A stretch of 6,657 nucleotides of DNA from Acidobacteriota bacterium (GCA_017860085.1 JAFNAJ010000147.1:1-6657), one strand, 5' to 3'. Counted from the stretch's first letter, positions 1-6,040 are shown. Made by a program: numbers and translations. The notes: generated by a model not told the origin, from the sequence alone.

Positions 1-128
1 GTCACTCGCTTCCACGGCCCCTCGGCAAAGCGGAGAGTGTCGTCGGCGTCGATGGGCGCACAGCTATCGGTGAGGCGGAGCGCTGCTGGCTCGACCTCGG
101 ATGCGTCAGTCGTGGTCTCCCGGTGCAT
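1..128 (-). CDS. Possible N-terminal fragment of an unidentified protein, running off the left edge
   Basis: A minus-strand frame stays open from upstream of position 242 to the left edge. I place the start at the ATG at 128-126 because AGGGA lies 9 bases before it. The alternatives are GTG at 173 or GTG at 242, neither with a clear ribosome binding site. From the ATG it gives 42 residues beginning MHRETTTDAS, with an acidic middle (PIDADD) and no motif I recognise. Codons in this frame mostly end in G or C, as in the real genes here, but that is weak evidence in such GC-rich DNA. If real, it is divergent from recD2, leaving about 150 bases between the two starts. It could equally be non-coding. 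No function is proposed. Confidence 0.27.
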   Translation of the reverse strand, partial: MHRETTTDASEVEPAALRLTDSCAPIDADDTLRFAEGPWKRV

Positions 129-166
129 GCGAAGCCATCCCTGGGCCTCAGGCGCGCCCTCTGCCG

Positions 167-186
167 GGCGCACACAAGGCGCACAC
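167..186. repeat. 9-bp direct repeat, 11-bp period
   Basis: GGCGCACAC occurs at 167-175 and again at 178-186, separated by AA. The 11-base period is about one helical turn, so both copies would face the same side of the DNA, as tandem protein-binding sites often do. It lies in the probable control region upstream of recD2. It also lies inside the minus-strand open frame if a start upstream of 128 is used. It may be chance in GC-rich DNA. Confidence 0.35.
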
Positions 187-231
187 CGGAAATCGGCGGC
201 CAGCGACGAAAGTTCAGGGGTGGCCGCGCGA

Positions 232-251
232 CTGTGGCACACTGACCACAG
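232..251. promoter_or_regulatory. Inverted repeat upstream of recD2 (possible operator or hairpin)
   Basis: CTGTGG (232-237) and CCACAG (246-251) are perfect inverted copies around an 8-base spacer, ending 27 bases before the recD2 start codon. The arms resemble a dyad operator, or could form a small hairpin in the leader. The outer CTGT/ACAG halves are 12 bases apart, not the 8 of the E. coli LexA box, so I do not call it an SOS box. No convincing -10/-35 pair is visible beside it. Confidence 0.35.
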
Positions 252-278
252 CCAGCCCCGTGCGGCCCTGACCAGCCC

Positions 279-2468
279 ATGAGCAGACGGACACCGGCTC
301 CGCCCGAGGATCACCAGCTGCTGTCCGGCCTCGTCGAGCGGGTCACCTATCACAACGCCGACACGGGCTTTGCAGTCCTCCGCGTGCAGGCGCGTGGCCA
401 GCGCGACCTTGTGACCGTGGTGGGCCACGTGGCCGCCATCACGCCGGGCGAGCTCATCCAGGCCTCAGGCACGTGGATCAACGACAAGACGCACGGACTC
501 CAGTTCCGGAGCACCCACCTGCACGTGGCGGCCCCGACCTCGGTGGAGGGCGTCGAGCGCTACCTTGGGTCGGGACTGGTTCGGGGCGTTGGGCCTCACT
601 TTGCCCGCCGGCTGGTCGAGGCGTTTGGCAGCCGCGTGTTCGACGTGATCGAGCAGGAGCCGGACCGCCTCCGCGACGTGCCTGGCATTGGCCCGGTGCG
701 CGCCGCGCGCATCGTCGAGAGCTGGCGCGAGCAGCGGGCGGTGCGCGACATCATGGTGTTTCTCCACTCGCACGCGGTGAGCACGGCGCGAGCCGTACGC
801 ATCTTCAAGACCTACGGCGCGAGCGCGATCGCCCTGATTACCGAGGACCCCTACCGATTGGCCCGTGACATCCGCGGCGTGGGCTTCCTGTCTGCCGATC
901 GCATCGCGGCGAGTCTCGGTATCGAAAAGACCGCGATCACGCGGCGTCGGGCAGGCGTGCGCCACGTGCTCGCCGGCGCGCTCGATGCCGGGCACTGCGG
1001 GCTGCCGCGTGACGAGACCCTGCAATTGGCAAGCGACCTGCTCGGGGTTGCGGCGCCAGCCGTGGAGGAGGCCATCACTCTGGAGGTGGCCGATGGGGGG
1101 GTGGTGCAGGACGTCGTCGATGGGCGGCCGTGCCTGTTTCTCGCAGGTCTGCATGCCGCGGAGCGAGCCATCGCAAACCGGCTCACCGGTCTTGCGGCGG
1201 GAGAGCCCCCGTGGCCGCGCATCGATGCTGAACGCGCGCTCCCATGGGTGGAGCAGCGCCTCGGGGTCGAACTCGCACCGGGCCAGCGCGACGCGCTCCG
1301 CCTCGCCATCTCGAGGCGCGCGGTCGTCGTGACCGGCGGACCCGGTGTTGGCAAGACCACCCTGGTGCGTGCCATCGTGCGCGTTCTGACCGCCAAGGGT
1401 GTGCGCGCGGCCCTCTGTGCCCCGACGGGACGTGCTGCGCGGCGTTTGACCGAAGCGACCGGCGTCGAGGCGAAGACCATCCATCGCTTGCTGGAAGTGG
1501 ACCCGAGAAGCGGCGGGTTCCGACGCGACGAGCGGCGACCCCTGGATGCCGACGTGGTGATCGTCGACGAGACATCCATGGTCGACACGCTGCTGTTCCA
1601 CTCGCTGACGCGGGCGCTGGCCAGCCACGCGGCGCTCATTCTCGTGGGCGACGTGGACCAACTCCCGTCGGTGGGACCGGGTCAGGTGCTGGCCGACGTC
1701 ATCGACTCGGCCAGCGTGCCGGTGGTTCGGCTCACCGAGGTGTTCCGCCAGGCGGCCGAGAGCCACATCATCACTGCCGCGCACCGCATCAACCGTGGCC
1801 AGCTGCCGGACCTCGCCACCGGCGAGCGTTCGAGCGACTTTCGTTTCCTCGAAGCCGAGCCCGACGAGGCCGGTGTGAAGCTGCTGCTGGCCCTGGTGAC
1901 CGACCGGCTGCCACACGGATTCGGGCTCGATCCCATTCGCGACATCCAGGTGCTGTGTCCCATGAACCGTGGCAGCCTTGGGGCCCGGTCGCTCAACATC
2001 GAGCTGCAGCGCACGCTCAACGGCCGAGCCGAGCCGAGGGTCGAGCGGTTCGGCTGGACGTTTGCACCTGGCGACAAGGTGATGCAGATCGAGAACGACT
2101 ACGACAAGGACGTCTACAACGGCGACATCGGCCGCGTCGCGACCGTCGACCTCGACGCGCGGGAGATGGCAGTGGACTTCGAGGGTCGGCGCGTGGTGTA
2201 CGACTTTGGCGAGCTCGACCGCGTGGTCCTGGCCTATGCCACGACCATCCACAAGGCGCAGGGCTCCGAGTATCCGGCCGTGGTCGTCCCGTTGACCACG
2301 CAGCACTACCCGATGCTCAGGCGCAACCTCGTCTACACCGCCGTCACGAGAGGCAAGCGCCTGGTGGTGCTGGTGGGACAGACGCGGGCGCTCGCGCTGG
2401 CCGTGAAGGGACAGCAGGTCAGGCGCCGGTGGTCGAAGCTCCGCGACTTTCTGAGCGCACCGGCCTGA
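279..2468 (+). CDS. recD2: RecD2-type ATP-dependent 5'-3' DNA helicase (RecD/TraA family, superfamily 1B)
   Basis: The 729-residue product has normal RecD2 length. The family unwinds DNA 5'-3' without RecB/RecC and acts in DNA repair and replication-fork maintenance. Seen in order: an N-terminal OB-like region (about 14-85, LLSGLVERVTYHN, VTVVGH); three helix-hairpin-helix segments (GVGPHFARRLV near 103-113, VPGIGPVRAARI at 134-145, GVGFLSADRIA at 200-210); Walker A GGPGVGKTT at 353-361 (Lys359); Walker B IVDE with Asp430-Glu431; motif III VGDVDQLPSVG with Gln461; VFRQ with Arg490; an SH3-like insert beginning near GDKVMQ (598); motif V TIHKAQGSE (656-664); and motif VI AVTRGK with Arg691. 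The N-terminal extension separates it from RecBCD-type RecD. The ATG at 279 leads straight into the conserved N-terminus but lacks a Shine-Dalgarno sequence. No recB, recC or addAB is in the window. It ends 8 bases before the convergent TPM gene. All catalytic motifs look intact. Confidence 0.96.
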   Translation: MSRRTPAPPEDHQLLSGLVERVTYHNADTGFAVLRVQARGQRDLVTVVGHVAAITPGELIQASGTWINDKTHGLQFRSTHLHVAAPTSVEGVERYLGSGLVRGVGPHFARRLVEAFGSRVFDVIEQEPDRLRDVPGIGPVRAARIVESWREQRAVRDIMVFLHSHAVSTARAVRIFKTYGASAIALITEDPYRLARDIRGVGFLSADRIAASLGIEKTAITRRRAGVRHVLAGALDAGHCGLPRDETLQLASDLLGVAAPAVEEAITLEVADGGVVQDVVDGRPCLFLAGLHAAERAIANRLTGLAAGEPPWPRIDAERALPWVEQRLGVELAPGQRDALRLAISRRAVVVTGGPGVGKTTLVRAIVRVLTAKGVRAALCAPTGRAARRLTEATGVEAKTIHRLLEVDPRSGGFRRDERRPLDADVVIVDETSMVDTLLFHSLTRALASHAALILVGDVDQLPSVGPGQVLADVIDSASVPVVRLTEVFRQAAESHIITAAHRINRGQLPDLATGERSSDFRFLEAEPDEAGVKLLLALVTDRLPHGFGLDPIRDIQVLCPMNRGSLGARSLNIELQRTLNGRAEPRVERFGWTFAPGDKVMQIENDYDKDVYNGDIGRVATVDLDAREMAVDFEGRRVVYDFGELDRVVLAYATTIHKAQGSEYPAVVVPLTTQHYPMLRRNLVYTAVTRGKRLVVLVGQTRALALAVKGQQVRRRWSKLRDFLSAPA

Positions 2469-2471
2469 CGC

Positions 2472-2490
2472 GCGCCCTACCAGGAGGCGC
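2472..2490. terminator. Weak GC hairpin at the recD2/TPM convergent junction
   Basis: GCGCC (2472-2476) and GGCGC (2486-2490) can pair around a 9-base loop, immediately after the recD2 stop and overlapping the last codons of the convergent gene. There is no T-run on either side, so this is at best part of a bidirectional termination signal. Short GC stems are frequent by chance in such DNA. Confidence 0.2.
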
Positions 2491-3328
2491 CGCCGCCACC
2501 GCCGCCGCTGCGGCCGCCGCCAAAGCCGCCGAAGCCGCCGGTGCCTCCACCGAAGCCGCCCATCCCACCGCCGAAGCCGCCGTATCCGCCTCCCCAGCCG
2601 CTCCAGGGCGGGCCTCCCCAGTAGCGGCCGCGTCGCCCACGTCGGGGCTGGTTGGCCGCCGCGATGAGCACGAGGAGCACAACGATGACCAGAAACAGCA
2701 GCACTTGGGGCGGGATGCCGTCGGCGTCGTGGGATCGACGTGTGGCCGCTGCGGGCAATTCCGCGAGGCGCACACCGCGCTCCTCGGCAATGCGTGCCAT
2801 CAGCCGGGAGACGCCCGCCACGAGGCCCCGTCCGTACTCGCCCTCGCGAAAGAGCGGCGCCATGTGGTTGCGGCTCACCTCGCCCGCGAACCCGTCGGTG
2901 ATGGCGCCCTCGAGCCCGTAGCCGACCTCGACCCACACGCGCCGGTCGTCGACCGCGACGAGCACGAGCAGGCCGTTGTCCTTGCCCCGCTCGCCGATAC
3001 CCTCGCCGCGGTTCTCGAACATCTTCACCGCCAGCTCGCGAACGTCAGCGAAGGGCGCGACCGTGCGCACCGTGGCCACGATCACCGTGTCGCCGGTTGC
3101 GCGCTGAAGGACGCGAATCAGCCGGTCGAGCTCCGCCGCGCTGGCAGGGTCGACCACACCCGCGAAGTCGTTGACGGGCGCCGTGAGCTTCGGCGGTTCC
3201 TGCGCGAGAACAGTCGCCGCAACCGAGATCAGGACAGCGAGCAGCGCGGCCAGGGTCGAACGATGCCGGTGTACGCGATCGCCGCCCCGCGCCGAGGCGC
3301 GATGATCAGCGGTCCAACTGGTCCACAT
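2477..3328 (-). CDS. TPM-domain (YgcG family) secreted/membrane protein with Gly-rich C-terminal tail
   Basis: The product has 283 residues. A basic N-terminus (RVHRHRS) precedes a hydrophobic stretch at about 25-41 ending VLA-QE, a good signal peptide. The TPM domain (Pfam PF04536) follows at about 50-183: APVNDFAGVVD at the start, GERGKDNGLLVLVAVDDRRV (112-131), then EVGYGLEGAITD (134-145). A hydrophobic helix (about 209-225, LLFLVIVVLLVLIAA) should anchor it, so the TPM domain probably lies outside the cytoplasm. The tail (237-283) is Gly/Phe/Trp-rich with repeated GGFGG units and ends GGASW, a typical ending for this family. Relatives have been linked to phosphatase activity, photosystem II repair in plants and membrane-associated assemblies; the biochemical role here is unknown. 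The start overlaps the upstream gene's stop by 23 bp, with GGTGA 3 bases before the ATG, suggesting translational coupling. Confidence 0.92.
   Translation of the reverse strand: MWTSWTADHRASARGGDRVHRHRSTLAALLAVLISVAATVLAQEPPKLTAPVNDFAGVVDPASAAELDRLIRVLQRATGDTVIVATVRTVAPFADVRELAVKMFENRGEGIGERGKDNGLLVLVAVDDRRVWVEVGYGLEGAITDGFAGEVSRNHMAPLFREGEYGRGLVAGVSRLMARIAEERGVRLAELPAAATRRSHDADGIPPQVLLFLVIVVLLVLIAAANQPRRGRRGRYWGGPPWSGWGGGYGGFGGGMGGFGGGTGGFGGFGGGRSGGGGGGASW
2483..2618. repeat. Low-complexity GCC/CCG-rich tract encoding the Gly-rich tail
   Basis: On the plus strand this stretch is a degenerate run of GCCGCC, GAAGCCGCC and CCACCG units. On the minus strand it encodes the GGFGG/GGMGG/GGTGG tail of the TPM protein. 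Units are imperfect, mostly 9-15 bases, which fits replication slippage followed by drift. It is coding repeat, not a separate element, and is a likely place for length variation between strains or assembly errors. Confidence 0.75.
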
Positions 3329-4040
3329 ACGTCACCAGCCGCTCGACCGTGGCCAGGTAGTCGGGATACAGGCGTCGCGCCTCGTCGTTTGACAGTTCCT
3401 GCGCGTAGATCGCGTCCAGCACCCGGCGCACGGTCGTGGCCGGCACGCCGACCATTCGCTCGGCCAGGGCCGCCAGTTGCGTGGGTCCTCCGACGTGTTC
3501 TCCGGCCAGCAGGGCCAGTGCGCCCAGCAATGCGGCAAACGGGGCCGCCGAGTCACGAATGACCACCGCCAATTCGCCCGGCCGACCGCGTGTCTCGAGG
3601 TAGGCCTCGCGCAGGTGAATCAAGTGACTCTTGGCCATCGTCTCGCACGTCCGGCGAAGGTCGGACGCGCCCACCACGAGGTCGCCGAAGGGGTCCTCGC
3701 CCGCGAGCACGACGTGATGCGCGATGATGTTCCCAAACTCCACGGGAAACGCGTCGAGCGACCGGGCAAACTCGTCGCGCCCGAGCACGAGCGGCATGGC
3801 CAGGCCCGCTCGATGCCAGACCTCCGCACGCGTGGCCATCGACTCGAAATCGGGCAGCCCGAGGGTGTCGACCAGGACCAGAGTATTGAGTGGCACGCGC
3901 GCCGACGCGCGCTCGGCGTCAGCTTGCACGCGTGGGCCGTAGGCGACGACAGCTTGCAGGCGACCTCTGAAGACGGCTCGCAGGTCGTCGAGCAACCGCT
4001 CACAGGCCGTGGCGAGATCGCGAGGGAGGGTGGTGGGCAT
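3306..4040 (-). CDS. Conserved hypothetical protein, nucleotidyltransferase-fold-like with degenerate active site
   Basis: The product has 244 residues and appears cytoplasmic. The first half resembles nucleotidyltransferase-fold proteins: a helix (8-27), then strand LQAVVAYGPRV (28-38), then LNTLVLVDTLG (51-61), then PLVLGRDEFARSLDAFPVEF (83-102). Family members often read GS in the first strand and carry two acids (DxD/DxE) before the second. Here GS is GP (35-36) and the acids are replaced (PLNTLVLVD), so catalysis looks lost. The second half is helical (HLIHLREAYLETRG at 139-152, and 164-184) and ends YPDYLATVERLVTYVDQLD. The ATG at 4040 is chosen because the upstream 36 in-frame residues are Arg/Ser-rich and overlap the DUF1295 gene end. 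It is followed, with a 23-bp overlap, by the TPM gene, so the two are probably co-transcribed. The fold assignment is from memory and the function is unknown. Confidence 0.8.
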   Translation of the reverse strand: MPTTLPRDLATACERLLDDLRAVFRGRLQAVVAYGPRVQADAERASARVPLNTLVLVDTLGLPDFESMATRAEVWHRAGLAMPLVLGRDEFARSLDAFPVEFGNIIAHHVVLAGEDPFGDLVVGASDLRRTCETMAKSHLIHLREAYLETRGRPGELAVVIRDSAAPFAALLGALALLAGEHVGGPTQLAALAERMVGVPATTVRRVLDAIYAQELSNDEARRLYPDYLATVERLVTYVDQLDR

Positions 4041-4049
4041 CGCGCGGCG

Positions 4050-4077
4050 ATTGTACTCCCGACCGCGACCGTCCCAC
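4050..4077 (-). promoter_or_regulatory. Candidate promoter for the minus-strand two-gene operon
   Basis: Reading the minus strand, TACAAT (4055-4050) matches five of six bases of the sigma70 -10 box. GTGGGA (4077-4072), 16 bases upstream, matches only three of six -35 bases. It sits in the 49-base gap between the DUF1295 stop and the ATG at 4040. Transcription would begin only a few bases before that ATG, giving a nearly leaderless message, in keeping with the lack of a well-spaced ribosome binding site (GGGAG is 15 bases away). Confidence 0.3.
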
Positions 4078-4089
4078 ACAGGGGCGAGG

Positions 4090-4896
4090 TCAGTGGCTCG
4101 ACGCGATCGGGGCACGGGAACGCCGCTTGAACCAGGGGACGAACACACTCGTGGTTGCCTGGTAGTGGCGGTAGTCGTCGCCGCGGCGCCGCAGGGCGGC
4201 CGCCTCGGTGGCGGGGATGCCCGTGACTTTGAAGAGCAGGTAGAGCATCGAGAGCGGGGAGAGCGTTGCGAGCCAGCCGAACGGCGACCCGAGGGCCACG
4301 ACGGCGTAGCCGCACCAGATCACCCACTCGAAGAAGTAGTTCGGGTGACGCGAGTAGTACCAGAGACCGCGTTCACAGGTGCGGCCGCCCGTCGTCGGGT
4401 CGGCTTTGAACCGCGCCAATTGCCAATCGGCCGTCGCCTCACCTGCCAGGCCGATCGCCCAGAGCGCCGCACCGGTCCACTCGAAGAAGCCGAGGCCGGG
4501 CGCGGGGTTCACGGAAACGATCGCGAAAGGCAGCGAGAAGAACACCGCGGCCAAGGCCTGTGCCTGGAAGAACCAGAAGAACCGACGGTCGGCGTTCGGG
4601 GCCCAGTCGCGCCGCAGTTGCTGATAACGTGTGTCCTCGACAGGGTGATGTCCCGCGATCCGTCGGTAGAGGTATCCTCCCAACCGAAGGCTCCACAGGG
4701 TCACCATCCCGGCCACCAGCCAGGTCCTCTGCCGATCACCTCCACCCAGCCACGCATACAGCCACGCGAGCGGCGCGAAGCTCAGCGACCAGGCGATGTC
4801 GACGATGCCCGCGTTGCGGATGCGGACAGCCGCCACCCATACGATGGCCATCGCGAGGCACGTCAGGACGGTGGCCAGGCCGAGCAAGAGCAGCAT
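4090..4896 (-). CDS. DUF1295-family integral membrane protein (steroid 5-alpha-reductase / ICMT-like fold)
   Basis: The product has 268 residues, the usual family size (Pfam PF06966). Several hydrophobic segments are visible: about 2-24, 38-52, 58-74, 108-128, 140-152, 192-212 and 213-225. The C-terminal signature is clear: GLWYYSRHPNYFFE (177-190) and RGDDYRHYQATTSVFVPWF (238-256). Related steroid-reductase and isoprenylcysteine methyltransferase proteins use this region to bind NAD(P)H or S-adenosylmethionine. A conserved segment, GIVDIAWSLSF (30-40), lies near the N-terminus. It is probably an inner-membrane enzyme acting on a lipid-like substrate; the substrate is unknown. The ATG at 4896 begins directly with the first membrane helix. 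The same frame stays open far upstream (to 5322), but that part runs antisense through the yvcK-like gene and is not protein-like. No good Shine-Dalgarno sequence precedes the ATG. It is divergent from the yvcK-like gene. Confidence 0.9.
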   Translation of the reverse strand: MLLLLGLATVLTCLAMAIVWVAAVRIRNAGIVDIAWSLSFAPLAWLYAWLGGGDRQRTWLVAGMVTLWSLRLGGYLYRRIAGHHPVEDTRYQQLRRDWAPNADRRFFWFFQAQALAAVFFSLPFAIVSVNPAPGLGFFEWTGAALWAIGLAGEATADWQLARFKADPTTGGRTCERGLWYYSRHPNYFFEWVIWCGYAVVALGSPFGWLATLSPLSMLYLLFKVTGIPATEAAALRRRGDDYRHYQATTSVFVPWFKRRSRAPIASSH

Positions 4897-4976
4897 GCGC
4901 GTGCTGTCAAGCTTAGTGCGAAGACGGCCCCGTGGCCATCGGGATCCGGCCGGAGCGTCGAGTGCCCGAGCCACCG

Positions 4977-5004
4977 AGCGCCGATCGTGAAGCGCCGATC
5001 GTGA
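4977..5004. repeat. Perfect 14-bp tandem duplication in the divergent intergenic region
   Basis: AGCGCCGATCGTGA occurs at 4977-4990 and again, directly abutting and without mismatch, at 4991-5004. Each copy contains the palindrome CGATCG. It lies between the divergent DUF1295 and yvcK-like genes, about 40 bases before the yvcK-like start. It could be a pair of regulator sites or a recent slippage duplication. No clear sigma70 promoter is visible in this 147-base region for either gene. Confidence 0.7.
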
Positions 5005-5027
5005 AGTTGCCTCGGCGCCTGACCATC

Positions 5028-5033
5028 GAGGAG
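5028..5033 (+). promoter_or_regulatory. Ribosome binding site that favours the second ATG of the yvcK-like gene
   Basis: GAGGAG at 5028-5033 is a strong Shine-Dalgarno match. It lies 1 base before the ATG at 5035, which is too close, but 10 bases before the in-frame ATG at 5044. The second ATG is therefore the better start; the difference is three residues (MRR). Confidence 0.6.
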
Positions 5034-5043
5034 AATGCGGCGC

Positions 5044-6009
5044 ATGCTCTTGCGCGTGCTGAACATCGGGTGCTTCGGCGGCGGCACGGGCCTGCCGAGC
5101 CTCATCGGCGGCCTTCGACGGAATCCGTGGCTGCGCATCAACGCCGTCGTCACGATGTTCGACAGCGGTGGAAGCTCGGGGGTGCTGCGCGACGAGTTGG
5201 GAGTGCTGCCACCGGGCGACGTGCTCAAGTGCGCGCTCGCGCTGGCCCGCAATGAGCGTGAGGCGCGTCGTGTGCTGCTGACCAGGTTGCCCGAACTGGA
5301 GAGCGACAAACTCGGAGGACACACTGGAGGCAACCTGCTCCTCTCGATGATGGAGCGGTACGGCGGCGACTTCCTCGCGGCGGTCGACAGCCTGCGTGCG
5401 CTGCTTGGGTGTTCAGGCTGGGTCTGGCCGGTGAGCGTCGAGCAGTCGTCGCTCTGCGCGGAGTATCGCGACGGCACCACGACCCGTGGCGAGGTGGAGG
5501 TCGATGCAGTCCAGGCCCAGGGATCGTGGGTCGATCGGATCTGGCTCGACCCGCCGCCCACCATCCACCCGCGCACCGCGGCCGCGATCAGCGACTTCGA
5601 GGCGGCCATCATCGGGCCCGGGAGCTTCTACACGAGCCTGGTCCCGATCTTCCTCGTGCAGGGGGCGCGCGAGGCGCTGGCCACCGTGAACGGCCCGGTG
5701 ATCCTCGTGTCGAACCTGCTCACCGAAGGCCGGGGGATGCGGGGCTTCACGGCCGGGGAGGCCGTCCGCCGCATCAACTCCGTGCTGGGACGGCCCGTCG
5801 ACGTCCTCGTCTACAACACCGCCCTGCCTCCCGCCGGTGTCCTCGATCGCTACGCGGCCGAGCACAAGCAACCGCTCGAGCTGGGGGTCGTCCCCGACGG
5901 CTGCCAGGTCGTCATGGGCGACTTCTGGACGACCGACATCGCCCGTCACGATCGACGCCGCCTGGCCTACGCCATCTGGGCCGTGCTCGCCCAGCGGCTG
6001 CTCGAGTAG
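5044..6009 (+). CDS. yvcK: YvcK-like gluconeogenesis factor, CofD/YvcK family
   Basis: The product has 321 residues (324 if the ATG at 5035 is used), the family's usual size. It belongs to the CofD/UPF0052 family (Pfam PF01933). Motifs: NIGCFGGGTGLPSL (7-20); FDSGGSSGVLRDELGVLPPGD (39-59); GGHTGGNLLL (91-100); GPGSFYTSLVP (191-201); and VSNLLTEGRGMRGFTAGEAV (222-241). YvcK-branch proteins bind UDP-N-acetylglucosamine and, in Bacillus and mycobacteria, are needed for growth on gluconeogenic carbon and for cell-wall shape. CofD itself makes the F420 precursor. The VTMFDSGGSSG motif and GHxxGNLLL point to the YvcK branch. The usual VTxxDDGGSSGRLR reads VTMFDSGGSSGVLR here. The common partners rapZ/yvcJ and whiA are absent nearby, so this is an orphan copy. 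It is cytoplasmic, with no signal peptide or membrane segment. Its stop lies in the loop of a hairpin. Confidence 0.88.
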   Translation: MLLRVLNIGCFGGGTGLPSLIGGLRRNPWLRINAVVTMFDSGGSSGVLRDELGVLPPGDVLKCALALARNEREARRVLLTRLPELESDKLGGHTGGNLLLSMMERYGGDFLAAVDSLRALLGCSGWVWPVSVEQSSLCAEYRDGTTTRGEVEVDAVQAQGSWVDRIWLDPPPTIHPRTAAAISDFEAAIIGPGSFYTSLVPIFLVQGAREALATVNGPVILVSNLLTEGRGMRGFTAGEAVRRINSVLGRPVDVLVYNTALPPAGVLDRYAAEHKQPLELGVVPDGCQVVMGDFWTTDIARHDRRRLAYAIWAVLAQRLLE

Positions 6010-6018
6010 TCGAGCCGC
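5994..6018. terminator. Hairpin around the yvcK stop codon (candidate bidirectional terminator)
   Basis: CTCGA (6001-6005) pairs with TCGAG (6010-6014) around the loop GTAG, which contains the TAG stop. GCGG (5994-5997) pairs with CCGC (6015-6018) across a 3-base bulge, extending the stem to nine pairs. A second possible stem, CGCGA/TCGCG (6016-6020 and 6031-6035), follows in the 31-base gap before the convergent gene. No T-run is present, so intrinsic termination would be inefficient; Rho-dependent termination or mRNA 3'-end protection are alternatives. Confidence 0.4.
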
Positions 6019-6040
6019 GATCGGCAGCGGTCGCGCGACG

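Noticed and set aside
232..251. LexA (SOS) box upstream of recD2
   Set aside because: CTGT and ACAG are 12 bases apart rather than 8, and the AT-rich core is missing.
2..282. Small closed frames on both strands at the left edge (92 and 81 codons)
   Set aside because: Both are Arg/Ser/Pro-rich without motifs and lack ribosome sites. The edge-open minus-strand frame is slightly better but also uncertain.
465..2936. Very long minus-strand open frame (823 codons) antisense to recD2 and the TPM gene
   Set aside because: Its translation is Arg/His-rich, shows no domain, and crosses two well-supported genes. It is an antisense shadow of GC-biased codons.
1244..3562. Long plus-strand open frame (772 codons) through the recD2 end, the TPM gene and beyond
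   Set aside because: It is out of frame with recD2 motifs and antisense to the TPM gene. Its Ala/Arg/Pro-rich translation is low complexity and no family is recognisable.
4041..4148. 36-residue N-terminal extension of the nucleotidyltransferase-like protein
   Set aside because: It is Arg/Ser/Pro-rich, overlaps the C-terminal coding part of the DUF1295 gene, and the ATG at 4040 gives a normal start.
4905..4910. TTGACA on the minus strand as a -35 box for the DUF1295 gene
   Set aside because: It is only 8 bases before the ATG, so the matching -10 would lie inside the gene, and no -10-like sequence is found there.
4897..5322. N-terminal extension of the DUF1295 protein by 142 residues in the same open frame
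   Set aside because: It runs antisense through the conserved N-terminus of the yvcK-like gene and is not protein-like. The ATG at 4896 starts right at the first membrane helix.
5044..6009. True CofD (2-phospho-L-lactate transferase of F420 synthesis)
   Set aside because: The motifs fit the YvcK branch better, and no other F420 gene is nearby.
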